Origin: Acidobacteriota bacterium
GTDB lineage: Bacteria > Acidobacteriota > Vicinamibacteria > Vicinamibacterales > CAVVIG01
NCBI GenBank assembly: GCA_003222395.1
Contig: QHWB01000045.1
Location: 138,099-202,098, forward strand
Length of the DNA: 64,000 nucleotides
Direction: 5' to 3'
A model generated the notes under the pieces. That model was given only the letters and a program-made list of their open reading frames with translations. It had not been told where the DNA came from and made no database searches. Of this stretch, positions 16,487 through 23,759 are shown piece after piece. Each line of letters starts with the position of its first letter. Position 1 is the first letter of the stretch. The translations under genes and the position numbers were made by a program.

Positions 16487-17278
16487 ATGGTTGCCGTCAT
16501 TTTGTGTTCGTCCCTTTGTTTGTATGCCGTGGGCGTCGCGCGCCTCTGGCGGCACGCCGGCGCGGGGCAGGGCATTCGATACGCGCAGGCGCTCGCGTTC
16601 ATCGGCGGCTGGTTCGCGCTCGTCGCCGCGCTCGTCTGGCTCGACGAGCTGAGCGAGCAGCTGTTTTCGGCGCACATGGCGCAGCACGAGCTGCTGATGC
16701 TTGCGGCAGCGCCGCTCATCGCTGCAGCGGCGCCGTTGATCGCGCTCCTGTGGGTTCTTCCTCCCGGCGCGCGCCGCCGCGTGATGCTCGCGGTCCGCCG
16801 TCCATCGGTTGTCGCGGCGACCGCCGTCGTGACCGCGCCGCCGACCGTCTGGTGTGTTCATGTCACGGCGTTGTGGGTGTGGCATCTGCCGGCGCTGTAC
16901 GACGCCGCGCTCGAGCACGAAGCGGTGCACATCGTCCAGCATCTTTCGTTCTTCGGCAGCGCGGCGCTGTTCTGGTGGGGGCTCGCGCACGGACGATACG
17001 GCCGTCTCGGTTACGGTGCCGCCGTCCTCTACGTGTTCGCCACCGCCGTGCACAGCGGCGTCCTCGGCGCCCTGCTGACCTTTTCGCCGCGCGTCTGGTA
17101 CCCGCTCTACGAATCGACCGCCTCGCGCTTCGGCATGACGCCGCTCGAGGATCAGCAGCTCGCGGGGCTGCTGATGTGGGTGCCCGCCAGCCTCGTGTTC
17201 ATCGCCGGAGGGTTGTACTTCTTCGCCGCCTGGATCCGCGAGTCGGAGCGCCGCGCGCAGATCTTCGCGACCCGATGA
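16487..17278 (+). CDS. ctaG: Cytochrome c oxidase assembly protein, CtaG (caa3 type)
   Basis: A 263-residue membrane protein with seven hydrophobic segments. Family landmarks of Caa3_CtaG are SEQLFSAHMAQHELLMLAAAPL, TALWVWHLPALYDAALEHEAVHIVQHLSFF and a late GMTPLEDQQLAGLLMWVPA. The conserved histidines probably handle copper for assembly of the CuA/CuB centres. This supports a role with the upstream oxidase cluster even though a repeat element intervenes. ATG 16487 follows GAGTGAACA, a weak ribosome site. The stop overlaps the Nramp-like start (ATGA). Confidence 0.9.
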   Translation: MVAVILCSSLCLYAVGVARLWRHAGAGQGIRYAQALAFIGGWFALVAALVWLDELSEQLFSAHMAQHELLMLAAAPLIAAAAPLIALLWVLPPGARRRVMLAVRRPSVVAATAVVTAPPTVWCVHVTALWVWHLPALYDAALEHEAVHIVQHLSFFGSAALFWWGLAHGRYGRLGYGAAVLYVFATAVHSGVLGALLTFSPRVWYPLYESTASRFGMTPLEDQQLAGLLMWVPASLVFIAGGLYFFAAWIRESERRAQIFATR

Positions 17279-18492
17279 AGAACCTGAGCAAAATCGGCCT
17301 CGGGATCCTGACGAGCGTCGGCGGCTATCTCGAGGTCGGCTCGATCGGCACGTCGCTGCAGGCGGGCGCCAGATTTCGGTACGAGTTGCTGTGGGCGCTG
17401 CTCATCGGGACGGTGTGCGTCGCGTTCCTCACCGAGATGACGGGACGGCTGGCTGCGGTGAGCCACCACACGGTCGTCGACGCGATGCGCAAGCGCTTCG
17501 GATTCGGGTTTCAGGTGTGGCCGCTCGCCTCCCAGGTGATCGTCGATCTCTTCGTGCTCGCGTCCGAGATCGGCGGCGCGTCACTGGCGCTCGAGCTCGC
17601 GACCGGCGTGTCGATGCGGGTCTGGGCGATCCCGATCGCCACCGCCATCTGGGCGCTGCTGTGGCTCGGCACGTTCGACGCGATCGAGCACGGTGTCGCG
17701 GTGCTCGGCCTCGTCACGCTGTGCTTCGTCGTCGCCGCCCTCGAGCTCGGGCCCGAGTGGCGCGAGCTGCGGCAGTCGCTCGTCCCGCACATGCCGTCGG
17801 CCGATGCCGGACAGTACGCGTACCTCGCGGTCGGCATTCTCGGCGCGACGATCAGTCCGTATCTCGTGACCTTCTACTCGTCGGGCGGCGTCGAGGAGAA
17901 GTGGACGTCGAAGGATCTGATGCCGAATCGCATGGTTGCCGCCGTCGGCATGGGATTCGGTTCGCTCGTCGCCATGGCGGTCATCGTCGTCTCGGCTCTG
18001 GTCCTCGCGCCGCGCGGGGTGAAAGCCGAGACGTATCAGGAAGCCGCGTTCATCCTGACCATTCCGTTTCAGCGGTGGGGCTATCCGCTGTTCTGGGTAT
18101 CGCTCGCGATCGGCTGCATCGGCGCGGCGCTCGAAATCTCGCTCGACGTCAGCTACATCGTGTCGCAGTCGTTCGGGTGGGACTGGGGCGAGAGTCAGAA
18201 GCCCGCCGAAGAAGCGCGCTTCGCGCTGATCTACACGTTGGCGATGCCGATCGCGGCGATTCCGGCGCTCATCGGCCTCGATCCGCTGAAGCTCACGATG
18301 TTCTCGATGGCGTTGACCGTCATCGCGCTGCCGATCGTGGTCGGACCGCTCATCGTGATCATGAACGACGAGCAGTATCTGAAGACGCATACCAACGGCA
18401 TCGTCACGAACGTCGCCGTCGTTCTGATCGTCGCGCTAGCCTTTCTACTGGCGATCGTTGCCATCCCGGTGCAGATGATCGGAGGGAGCTAG
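17275..18492 (+). CDS. Divergent Nramp-family divalent metal transporter
   Basis: A 405-residue membrane protein with about 11 hydrophobic segments in the Nramp layout (GIGxLTS..GSIGTSLQAGA opening helix; GATISPYLVTFYSSGGVEEKW sixth helix). The canonical helix-1 DPGN metal motif and helix-6 MPH motif are both absent: the equivalent positions read VGSIG and ISPY. Loss of the helix-6 methionine is known in Nramp-related Mg2+ (NRMT) and Al3+ (NRAT) transporters, so manganese or iron should not be assumed. The gene is coupled to ctaG upstream and to a PRC-barrel gene downstream (TAG/GTG sharing one base). Confidence 0.85.
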   Translation: MKNLSKIGLGILTSVGGYLEVGSIGTSLQAGARFRYELLWALLIGTVCVAFLTEMTGRLAAVSHHTVVDAMRKRFGFGFQVWPLASQVIVDLFVLASEIGGASLALELATGVSMRVWAIPIATAIWALLWLGTFDAIEHGVAVLGLVTLCFVVAALELGPEWRELRQSLVPHMPSADAGQYAYLAVGILGATISPYLVTFYSSGGVEEKWTSKDLMPNRMVAAVGMGFGSLVAMAVIVVSALVLAPRGVKAETYQEAAFILTIPFQRWGYPLFWVSLAIGCIGAALEISLDVSYIVSQSFGWDWGESQKPAEEARFALIYTLAMPIAAIPALIGLDPLKLTMFSMALTVIALPIVVGPLIVIMNDEQYLKTHTNGIVTNVAVVLIVALAFLLAIVAIPVQMIGGS

Positions 18493-18857
18493 TGGATCTC
18501 GTCCGTGATGTCCTCGACGCTCGGCTCGTCGATCGGCGAGGTCGGAGTCTTGGCCGCGTCGACGGGATTCTGCTGGACGTGCGCGATGGGCGGCCGCCGC
18601 GGTTCGTGGCGATGGAAGTCGGACTCGTCACCGCCGCGCGCCGCATCCACCCGCGGCTCGCGCGCTGGGTGCGCGCGTTCGCGATCAAAGTGCTGCCGGT
18701 TCCGGTGCGGCCAACTCGCTACTCACCACGGTTGTGCCGCGACATCGGCGTCGACGTGAAGCTCGATGTCGACGCGCAATCCGATGCCCGCTTGCTGCGG
18801 CTCGAGAAGTGGCTGAGGCGGCACGTTGTCGAGCGGATTCCCGGGGCGGGTGAATGA
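18492..18857 (+). CDS. PRC-barrel-like protein linked to the Nramp-like transporter
   Basis: A 121-residue soluble protein from GTG 18492. Its first 40 residues (VRDVLDARLVDRRGRSLGRV then DGILLDV) follow the PRC-barrel beta-strand pattern. A basic region and a helical end (LLRLEKWLRRHVVERIPG) come after. PRC barrels occur in photosynthetic reaction centre H, RimM and proteins attached to Mg2+ transporters, usually as regulatory or binding modules. The start shares a base with the transporter stop, and the stop overlaps the next gene, so a regulatory partnership with the transporter is likely (inference). Confidence 0.7.
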   Translation: MDLVRDVLDARLVDRRGRSLGRVDGILLDVRDGRPPRFVAMEVGLVTAARRIHPRLARWVRAFAIKVLPVPVRPTRYSPRLCRDIGVDVKLDVDAQSDARLLRLEKWLRRHVVERIPGAGE

Positions 18858-19150
18858 CCCGACGCTCGCGAATCGTGCGCGTCGAAGATCTCCTCGGCCA
18901 GCGCGTGCGCACTGCGGCCGGGGACGTCATCGGTCGAATCGAGGAGATTCGAGCCGAGCGTCACGGCGACGACCACGAGGTGACCGAGTATCTGCTCGGC
19001 CGCGGCGCGCTGGCCGAGCGCTTCGCGATTGCGCCCCGATTCTTCGGACGCCATCCGACGAAACGCGTCGCGCGATGGGATCAACTCGACATTCGCCGCC
19101 CGGATCGGCCCGTGCTGACGTGTCCCGTGGAGGAGCTGAAGCGTGAATGA
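18854..19150 (+). CDS. Second PRC-barrel domain protein
   Basis: A 98-residue protein with a clear PRC-barrel opening: VRVEDLLGQRVRTAAGDVIG then RIEEIRAERHGDDHEVTEYLLG. The C-terminal half is basic (FFGRHPTKRVARWDQLDIRR). It overlaps the previous gene by ATGA and the following small ORF by ATGA, making an unbroken chain ctaG - Nramp-like - PRC - PRC - small membrane protein. It probably senses or binds a ligand for the transporter (inference). Confidence 0.75.
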   Translation: MTRRSRIVRVEDLLGQRVRTAAGDVIGRIEEIRAERHGDDHEVTEYLLGRGALAERFAIAPRFFGRHPTKRVARWDQLDIRRPDRPVLTCPVEELKRE

Positions 19151-19386
19151 ACAGACGCCGTCCCCGCGTCGTGCTCGTGCCGGCCGGCCTGTTATTTCTG
19201 ATCGGCATCCGCGCGCTCATGGGCCCCACGTTCGAGCAGTTCATGATCTGCTACGTGTTCTGGGTGCCGTGCGACCGGGTCGTGGCGACGCTCAGTCTTT
19301 CGCCAGCGCGAGGATCACGGCCAGGGGAGCGACGAGGAGACACAGCGCCAGCGCGGCGACGAGCGGCACTGCGTTTTGAAGGATGA
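19147..19386 (+). CDS. Possible truncated small membrane protein
   Basis: A 79-codon ORF coupled to the PRC gene (ATGA). Residues 7-50 look genuine: a hydrophobic helix VVLVPAGLLFLIGIRALMG, then FEQFMICYVFWVPCDRVVA. From about residue 52 on (19300 on) the sequence is Arg/Gly/Pro-rich and overlaps the opposite-strand gene at 19292-19639, so it reads as out-of-frame sequence. The original C-terminus may have been lost where the convergent locus joins. Confidence 0.35.
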   Translation: MNRRRPRVVLVPAGLLFLIGIRALMGPTFEQFMICYVFWVPCDRVVATLSLSPARGSRPGERRGDTAPARRRAALRFEG

Positions 19387-19639
19387 GCTCCGGCATCGTA
19401 CGCCAGGCCAGCGCGCCGAGCGCACACGCCAGCGCGACGACGCACGCTCCAGCGATGCTGTGAGCGACCGCGATCGGATGTTCGGCGATGCGCGCGGCGT
19501 CGGCACGCGCTCGAATCGTGGCGCGCCACCAAACGAGCCCGGCGTCAGGCAGGTGCGCCGCATGGCACAGGCCCTCGTGGTCTTCGCGGAGCGCGCGCTC
19601 GATTTCGAGCGCGTCGGCGTCGTCCAATGCGTCCATCAT
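19292..19639 (-). CDS. Two-helix membrane protein coupled to an ECF sigma factor
   Basis: A 115-residue protein. An acidic helical N-terminus (MMDALDDADALEIERALRED) is followed by a linker and two membrane helices (IAVAHSIAGACVVALACALG and LVAALALCLLVAPLAVILAL). Its start overlaps the stop of the upstream sigma-factor gene (ATGA), the position normally held by an anti-sigma factor. No zinc anti-sigma (HxxxCxxC) motif is present. A membrane-bound regulator of the sigma factor is plausible but unproven. Confidence 0.65.
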   Translation of the reverse strand: MMDALDDADALEIERALREDHEGLCHAAHLPDAGLVWWRATIRARADAARIAEHPIAVAHSIAGACVVALACALGALAWRTMPELILQNAVPLVAALALCLLVAPLAVILALAKD

Positions 19640-20187
19640 CGCGACCCCTCGTGGAGCAGCGCGGCGAGACGCCGTCTCGCACGGAACAGCATCAGCTTGA
19701 TGCTCGACGGCTTCAGTCCCAGCGTGTCGGCGATCTCCTTGTGCGACGAGCCGTTCACGTACGCGAGCCACACGAGCGCACGGTCGCGCGGCTTCATGCG
19801 CGCGAGCGCGCGGCCGACGTCGACGCGGCGCGCGGCGAGCTCCGCCACATCTCCCGGCGCGCGCACGTCGGAATTATCCGCGCCGTCCGCGCGGCTGCTG
19901 CGCCGCGCATCGTGCGCGACGTTGGTCGCGATTCGGAACAGATAGTTCTTGCGGTGATCGTCGCTTTCGAGCGTCGCGCTCGATTTCAGGAAGCGATAGT
20001 AGGTTTCCTGCAACAGATCATCGGCGAGCCTCGCGTCGCCGGTCATCCTCGCGAGGTACGCCCAGAGCGATCGCGCCGTCCGCTCGTACAGCACGCGGAA
20101 CGCCTCCTCGGTCATGTGGAACGGCTCGTCGGCTTCGGCCGGAAGAGCGCCGAGCCGCGCGATCTCGTCGACGGTCAGGTCACGCAT
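19636..20187 (-). CDS. ECF-family RNA polymerase sigma factor
   Basis: A 183-residue ECF sigma factor. Region 2 is visible at about 27-95 (RVLYERTARSLWAYLARMTG, DDLLQETYYRFLKS, RKNYLFRIATNVAHDARR) and region 4 at about 125-178 (RALARMKPRDRALVWLAYVNGSSHKEIADTLGLKPSSIKLMLFRAR), including the DNA-recognition helix. It directs RNA polymerase to specific promoters, usually for envelope stress. The cluster reads leftward: an exported/membrane protein gene, this factor, then the two-helix protein, all overlapping. The group resembles a sensor - sigma - regulator set. Confidence 0.92.
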   Translation of the reverse strand: MRDLTVDEIARLGALPAEADEPFHMTEEAFRVLYERTARSLWAYLARMTGDARLADDLLQETYYRFLKSSATLESDDHRKNYLFRIATNVAHDARRSSRADGADNSDVRAPGDVAELAARRVDVGRALARMKPRDRALVWLAYVNGSSHKEIADTLGLKPSSIKLMLFRARRRLAALLHEGSR

Positions 20188-21064
20188 GGGTCGAGTCGGC
20201 TTGCAGCAGTCCGAGATGGCGCGACAGCGCGAACGCGGCTACCGCGGAGATCACGAATCCAATGCCGACCGCAATCGCGAGCGTCGCGACGAGATAGAGC
20301 GGCTGCGCCAGCTCCTCGATGAGCCGTCCGTTCGAGATCAGCAGCCCGACGCCGCCGACCGCGACGACGATGCCCGTCTGCAGCGACCACAGGATCCGGG
20401 AAATCGGCGCCAACGCTCCAGGTATCGGCGCGTGCGCCACCGACGGCGTCAGCGCGAGCAGCCGCTGGCCGCTCGCTGACTGCAGATACGCGAGGAGATC
20501 TTCGTTGGTCGACAGGCGATCGACGATCTTGGTGTGCGCCTCGGTCTGAATCTGGACGGCCCGCAGCCACCGGCGATGATCGATGAGCGCCCGCGCGAGA
20601 TACACGAGCGCGCCGACGGCTCCGAGGAATCCGACGAGGAAGAACAGCGGTTCCATCGCCTGCCTCAGCTCTCGCACCGTCTGCGCGCGCGGCGACTCGC
20701 TCCCGCCGGTCGAGACGTTGAACCGGCGAAAGCCGCCCGGTCCGATTTGATCGCCGAGGAAGTACGTCGGATTGTGCGCCACCTCGGGATGCTGCGCTAG
20801 ATAACTCGCCAGCGTCGGGTACGGCGCCAGATAATCCTGCCGCGCCAGCAGCGTCGGATCCAGCTGCAGCACCAGCGCGAGCGACGGCGGATACTGCCCG
20901 AGGATGTCGCGCAGCCGATCGCGCGTCTCGCGCGCGTTCTGATCGACGCCGACGACGGTCGACGCCGGCGGCGTCGACGGAGGCGGCGCGGGCCCCGCCT
21001 GGGCCGCGGCGTGGCCGCCGGTCGTCAGTAACAGCGGGATGACGAGCAGGATTCTCGATTTCAT
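20180..21064 (-). CDS. Exported membrane protein upstream of an ECF sigma factor
   Basis: A 294-residue protein with a signal peptide (MKSRILLVIPLLLTTGGHAAAQ) and a Pro-rich linker. The periplasmic stretch contains RDRLRDILGQYPPSLALVLQ and TYFLGDQIGPGGFRRFNVST. Three or four membrane helices follow (about 141-158, 220-243, 255-282). No family is recognised. The 3' end overlaps the sigma-factor gene by eight bases, so the two are co-translated. A role as envelope sensor or as an early target of the sigma factor is inference. Confidence 0.7.
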   Translation of the reverse strand: MKSRILLVIPLLLTTGGHAAAQAGPAPPPSTPPASTVVGVDQNARETRDRLRDILGQYPPSLALVLQLDPTLLARQDYLAPYPTLASYLAQHPEVAHNPTYFLGDQIGPGGFRRFNVSTGGSESPRAQTVRELRQAMEPLFFLVGFLGAVGALVYLARALIDHRRWLRAVQIQTEAHTKIVDRLSTNEDLLAYLQSASGQRLLALTPSVAHAPIPGALAPISRILWSLQTGIVVAVGGVGLLISNGRLIEELAQPLYLVATLAIAVGIGFVISAVAAFALSRHLGLLQADSTHA

Positions 21065-21093
21065 TACCTTCTATTACGGGATGAGTGGTCGAA

Positions 21094-21115
21094 AGGTTAA
21101 CAAACGCGTTAACCT
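21094..21115. promoter_or_regulatory. Inverted repeat upstream of an ECF sigma gene
   Basis: AGGTTAAC at 21094-21101 and its exact reverse complement GTTAACCT at 21108-21115 are separated by six bases. The repeat ends eight bases before the ATG of the sigma gene at 21124. Position and symmetry suit an operator or an early leader hairpin. Confidence 0.5.
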
Positions 21116-21123
21116 ACCTCCAC

Positions 21124-21696
21124 ATGACCACCGGAAAAACGGGGGAAGTCACAGCGCTGCTCACGAGGTGGCGCAAAGGATCGCCGGAAGCGGAAGAGCA
21201 GCTGATGGCAATCGTGCAGGGCGAGCTTCGCAAGCTGGCGGCCGCCTATCTGCGCCGCGAGCGCGGCGGCCACACGCTGCAGCCAACGGCGGTGGTCAAC
21301 GAGGCGTACATCCGCCTGATGCCGCAGCGCGGCGTGCACTGGGCGAACCGCGCGCATTTTTTCGGCATCGCCGCGAGGATGATGCGGCGCATCCTCGTCG
21401 ATCACGCGCGGCGCAAGCGCGCCGCGAAGCGCGAAGGGTTTGCGGGCGATCCTGTCTCGTTGTCGCAGGTGCCCGATCCGGCGGGCGGGCAGAACGTCGA
21501 CGTGCTGGCGCTGCACGAGGCGCTCGCCGAGCTGGGTGTCCTCGATCCGCGGCAGGCCGAGATGGTCGAGCTTCGATTCTTCGGCGGCCTCACCATCGAC
21601 GAACTCGCCGCCGCGACGCACGTCTCGCCGGCGACCGTCAAGCGCGAGCTGACGACGGCCACCGTCTGGCTGCGGCACAAGATGCGGGGCCGCTGA
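21124..21696 (+). CDS. ECF sigma factor of the PF07638 (Sigma70_ECF) type
   Basis: A 190-residue protein. Conserved features are the opening TALLTRWRKGSPEAEEQLM, the LQPTAVVNEAYIRLM motif, RAHFFGIAARMMRRILVDHARRKRAAKR in region 2 and LDPRQAEMVELRFFGGLTIDELAAATHVSPATVKREL in region 4. I chose ATG 21124; an upstream in-frame GTG at 21085 would place a palindrome inside the gene. In related bacteria this sigma type usually precedes a Ser/Thr kinase gene; here the next sequence is a broken amidohydrolase fragment. Confidence 0.9.
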   Translation: MTTGKTGEVTALLTRWRKGSPEAEEQLMAIVQGELRKLAAAYLRRERGGHTLQPTAVVNEAYIRLMPQRGVHWANRAHFFGIAARMMRRILVDHARRKRAAKREGFAGDPVSLSQVPDPAGGQNVDVLALHEALAELGVLDPRQAEMVELRFFGGLTIDELAAATHVSPATVKRELTTATVWLRHKMRGR

Positions 21697-21697
21697 C

Positions 21698-22131
21698 GTG
21701 AACGCGGCTGTGTACTTCCGCGACAATCCCGAAGCGCTCGACGATCCCGCGTGGCACGAGGGACTGCCGAAGGACATCGTCGACGACGTGCGGAAGTCGC
21801 TCGGGCACCCCGACCGGCTGCCGTACTACCAGCTGACGCCGGCGCGGCGGCTGACGCTCGCGCACAACTTCAACCGGCTGCGCGAGGCCGGTGTGACGCT
21901 GCTCAACGGCACGGACAGCGGCATCCCGATGAATTTCCATTCGCATTCCACCTGGCGCGAGCTCGATGCGTGGGTGACCGATTTCGGCGTCGACCCGATG
22001 ACGGCCATTCGCGCGGCGACATACTGGCCCGCCGTCGCGATGAAGGTCGAATCGCAGGCGACCTGCTGCGCTACATCGCGCTGCTGCAGCGCGTCGACGT
22101 CGTGATCGAGCATGGAACGCGGTATAAGTGA
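21698..22131 (+). pseudogene. C-terminal remnant of an amidohydrolase, internally deleted
   Basis: The sequence begins one base after the sigma-factor stop and encodes only the last third of an amidohydrolase: RRLTLAHNFNRLREAGVTLL, NGTDSGIPMNFHSH (metal-site Asp and His region) and DPMTAIRAATYWPAVAMKV. The expected stretch around DRVGTVEPGKDADLI is missing. Coding similarity resumes in another frame (about 22060-22131) as GDLLRYIALLQRVDVVIEHG, the normal end of this family. So the N-terminal two thirds and an internal block of roughly 20 codons are gone. A heptamer repeat begins 12 bases after the end. Confidence 0.75.
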
Positions 22132-22142
22132 GTTGCGTATGT

Positions 22143-22163
22143 GCTGGGGGCTGGGGGCTGGGC
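22143..22163. repeat. Heptamer tandem array E
   Basis: Three consecutive copies of GCTGGGG or GCTGGGC lie between the amidohydrolase remnant and the DUF4342 gene. No inverted arm is visible. Confidence 0.7.
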
Positions 22164-22182
22164 TGGTTACTTGGGGGCGTAA

Positions 22183-22455
22183 ATGAGTGAACGGACGTAC
22201 AAGGAATCGTTCAAGGTCGCGGCGGATCAACTCCTCGACGCGGTGAAGAGGCTCGTGCACGAAGGGAACGTCCGCCGGGTGATTATCAAACAAGATGGCC
22301 GCACGATCGCCGAGTTTCCGTTGACCGTCGGCGTCATCGGCGCCGTCATCGCGCCGCTTCTCGCCGCGGTCGGTGCGATCGCCGCCGTCATCACCGATTG
22401 CACGATCGAAGTCGACCGTGTGGTCGTCGACGACACGAAGAAAGACGTGGCGTGA
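22183..22455 (+). CDS. DUF4342 domain protein
   Basis: A 90-residue protein. The DUF4342 pattern is clear: YKESFKVAADQLLDAVKRLV, HEGNVRRVIIKQDGRTIAEF, PLTVGVIGAVIAPLLAAVGA. A hydrophobic helix at about 45-68 may insert in or associate with the membrane, with an acidic C-terminus. The family is widespread and uncharacterised; some members carry a UBA-like N-terminus, seen here as residues 1-25. It stands alone, seven bases before the convergent FAD oxidoreductase stop. Confidence 0.85.
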   Translation: MSERTYKESFKVAADQLLDAVKRLVHEGNVRRVIIKQDGRTIAEFPLTVGVIGAVIAPLLAAVGAIAAVITDCTIEVDRVVVDDTKKDVA

Positions 22456-22461
22456 CCGGCG

Positions 22462-23715
22462 TTATCGAAGGCGATTGAACGCGAAGAGGTCGTGATCGGC
22501 CGACCGCTTGCCGCGATACCAATCCAGCAGCAGCCGCGACGCGAGAAATCCGAAGGTCATCCCGTTGCCGCCATATCCGAGCGCGAACAGGTGCCGCGGA
22601 TAGCGGCGATGAGCGCCGATGTAGGGCAGACCGTCCGGCGTCATCGCGAACAGCCCTTCCCACGCGTACTCGAACGCGATCTGCGCGAGAGCTGGGTAGA
22701 GTCCCACGAAATACTCGGTGATGCGCTGCGTGCCGTCGCGGAACGCTCGGGCACGGCTGCGTCCTCTCACGCGCGTGCGATCGCCGCCGCCGAGAAGCAG
22801 GCGATTATCCGGGGTCCATCGCGCGTAGTGATACGGCCTGCCGGTTTCCCACAACATCACCGCGCCCAGTCCGAGCCGACGCCGCTCCGCGCGTGAAAGC
22901 CGACGTGTGCCGACAACGTACGTGTGCAGCATCCGGAACCGTCCGGCGAGCGGTTTGAACCGTTCGGTCGCATAGCCGGTCGCGACGATGACGCGATCGG
23001 CCGTCACCGATCCGTGGGGCGTGCGGAGCACGACGCTCTCTCCTGCACCAAGTCCCCAATTCCCAGTCCGCAACCGCGACCTTCGGGCGAGTACTGGCGT
23101 TCGCTCGAACACCTGGGCTCCGCGCTCGACCGCCGCGCGGGTGAAGCCGAGACACGCCTTATACGGATCGATCTGCGCGTTTCCGTGCGTTCGAATGGCG
23201 CCGGCGCCTTCGAACCCGGACGCGTCGCTCAACTGGGCCGCGCTCAGCCATCGCCCGCTGAAGCCGGCGCGCCGTCGCAATCTGTGTTCGATCCGCAGCG
23301 GCTCGATCGCCTTCGGCGTCAGAGCGTAGTACAGCGAATCGCGCGCAGCGAGATCGCACTCGATGCCGAGTTGGTCGATCGTGCGCACGAAGTCGCGCGT
23401 CGCCGCCCGGCTCAGCTGCCACACTCGCCGCGCGCCCGCTTTGCCATAACGGCTCGCGAGCTCTCGAAGATCCACGTCCGGCTCCTGCATCAGCAGCGCG
23501 GTGCTGGCCGCGGTGCTGCCGCGGCCGACGCGCGCTCGTTCGATCAGGGCGACGGGGATGCCAGCCTTCGCAAAGCGCCACGCGATGGCCGCGCCGGTAA
23601 GTCCGCCGCCTACGATCGCCACCTCGACGCGCACATCGTGACGAAGCGACGGAAACGACGGCGCCTGCGTACGGCGATCGAGCCAGAGCGACGGACCGAG
23701 CCGTAGACGTGGCAT
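22462..23715 (-). CDS. FAD-dependent oxidoreductase (DAO family)
   Basis: A 417-residue flavoprotein of the glycine/D-amino-acid oxidase type. The Rossmann FAD motif is EVAIVGGGLTGAAIAWRFAKAG near residue 31, with the ribose-binding acidic residue in VALIERARVGRGSTAAS. A second motif, VIVATGYATERFKPL, and the C-terminal FAMTPDGLPYIG..LFALGYGGNGMTFG close the fold. The substrate cannot be told. Residues about 214-227 (RLRTGNWGLGAGES) look like an inserted loop encoded by three heptamer repeats. It is divergent from the Rieske-type oxidoreductase gene, and both proteins share the DGLPYIG and GYxGNGMTFG motifs. Confidence 0.88.
   Translation of the reverse strand: MPRLRLGPSLWLDRRTQAPSFPSLRHDVRVEVAIVGGGLTGAAIAWRFAKAGIPVALIERARVGRGSTAASTALLMQEPDVDLRELASRYGKAGARRVWQLSRAATRDFVRTIDQLGIECDLAARDSLYYALTPKAIEPLRIEHRLRRRAGFSGRWLSAAQLSDASGFEGAGAIRTHGNAQIDPYKACLGFTRAAVERGAQVFERTPVLARRSRLRTGNWGLGAGESVVLRTPHGSVTADRVIVATGYATERFKPLAGRFRMLHTYVVGTRRLSRAERRRLGLGAVMLWETGRPYHYARWTPDNRLLLGGGDRTRVRGRSRARAFRDGTQRITEYFVGLYPALAQIAFEYAWEGLFAMTPDGLPYIGAHRRYPRHLFALGYGGNGMTFGFLASRLLLDWYRGKRSADHDLFAFNRLR
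23048..23068. repeat. In-frame heptamer array H
   Basis: CCAAGTC, CCCAATT and CCCAGTC lie consecutively inside the FAD oxidoreductase gene. Three heptamers make 21 bases, so the frame is kept; they encode the Gly/Trp/Leu-rich loop TGNWGLG. The word resembles the CCCCART heptanucleotide (STRR1) described from cyanobacteria. Confidence 0.6.
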
Positions 23716-23759
23716 ACAGCTGACCCATGTTTGGCGGTTCGCTTGCTTGGGTCAAGAAC

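Noticed and set aside
17275..18492. Annotation as an MntH-type manganese transporter
   Set aside because: The helix-1 DPGN and helix-6 MPH motifs needed for that assignment are absent.
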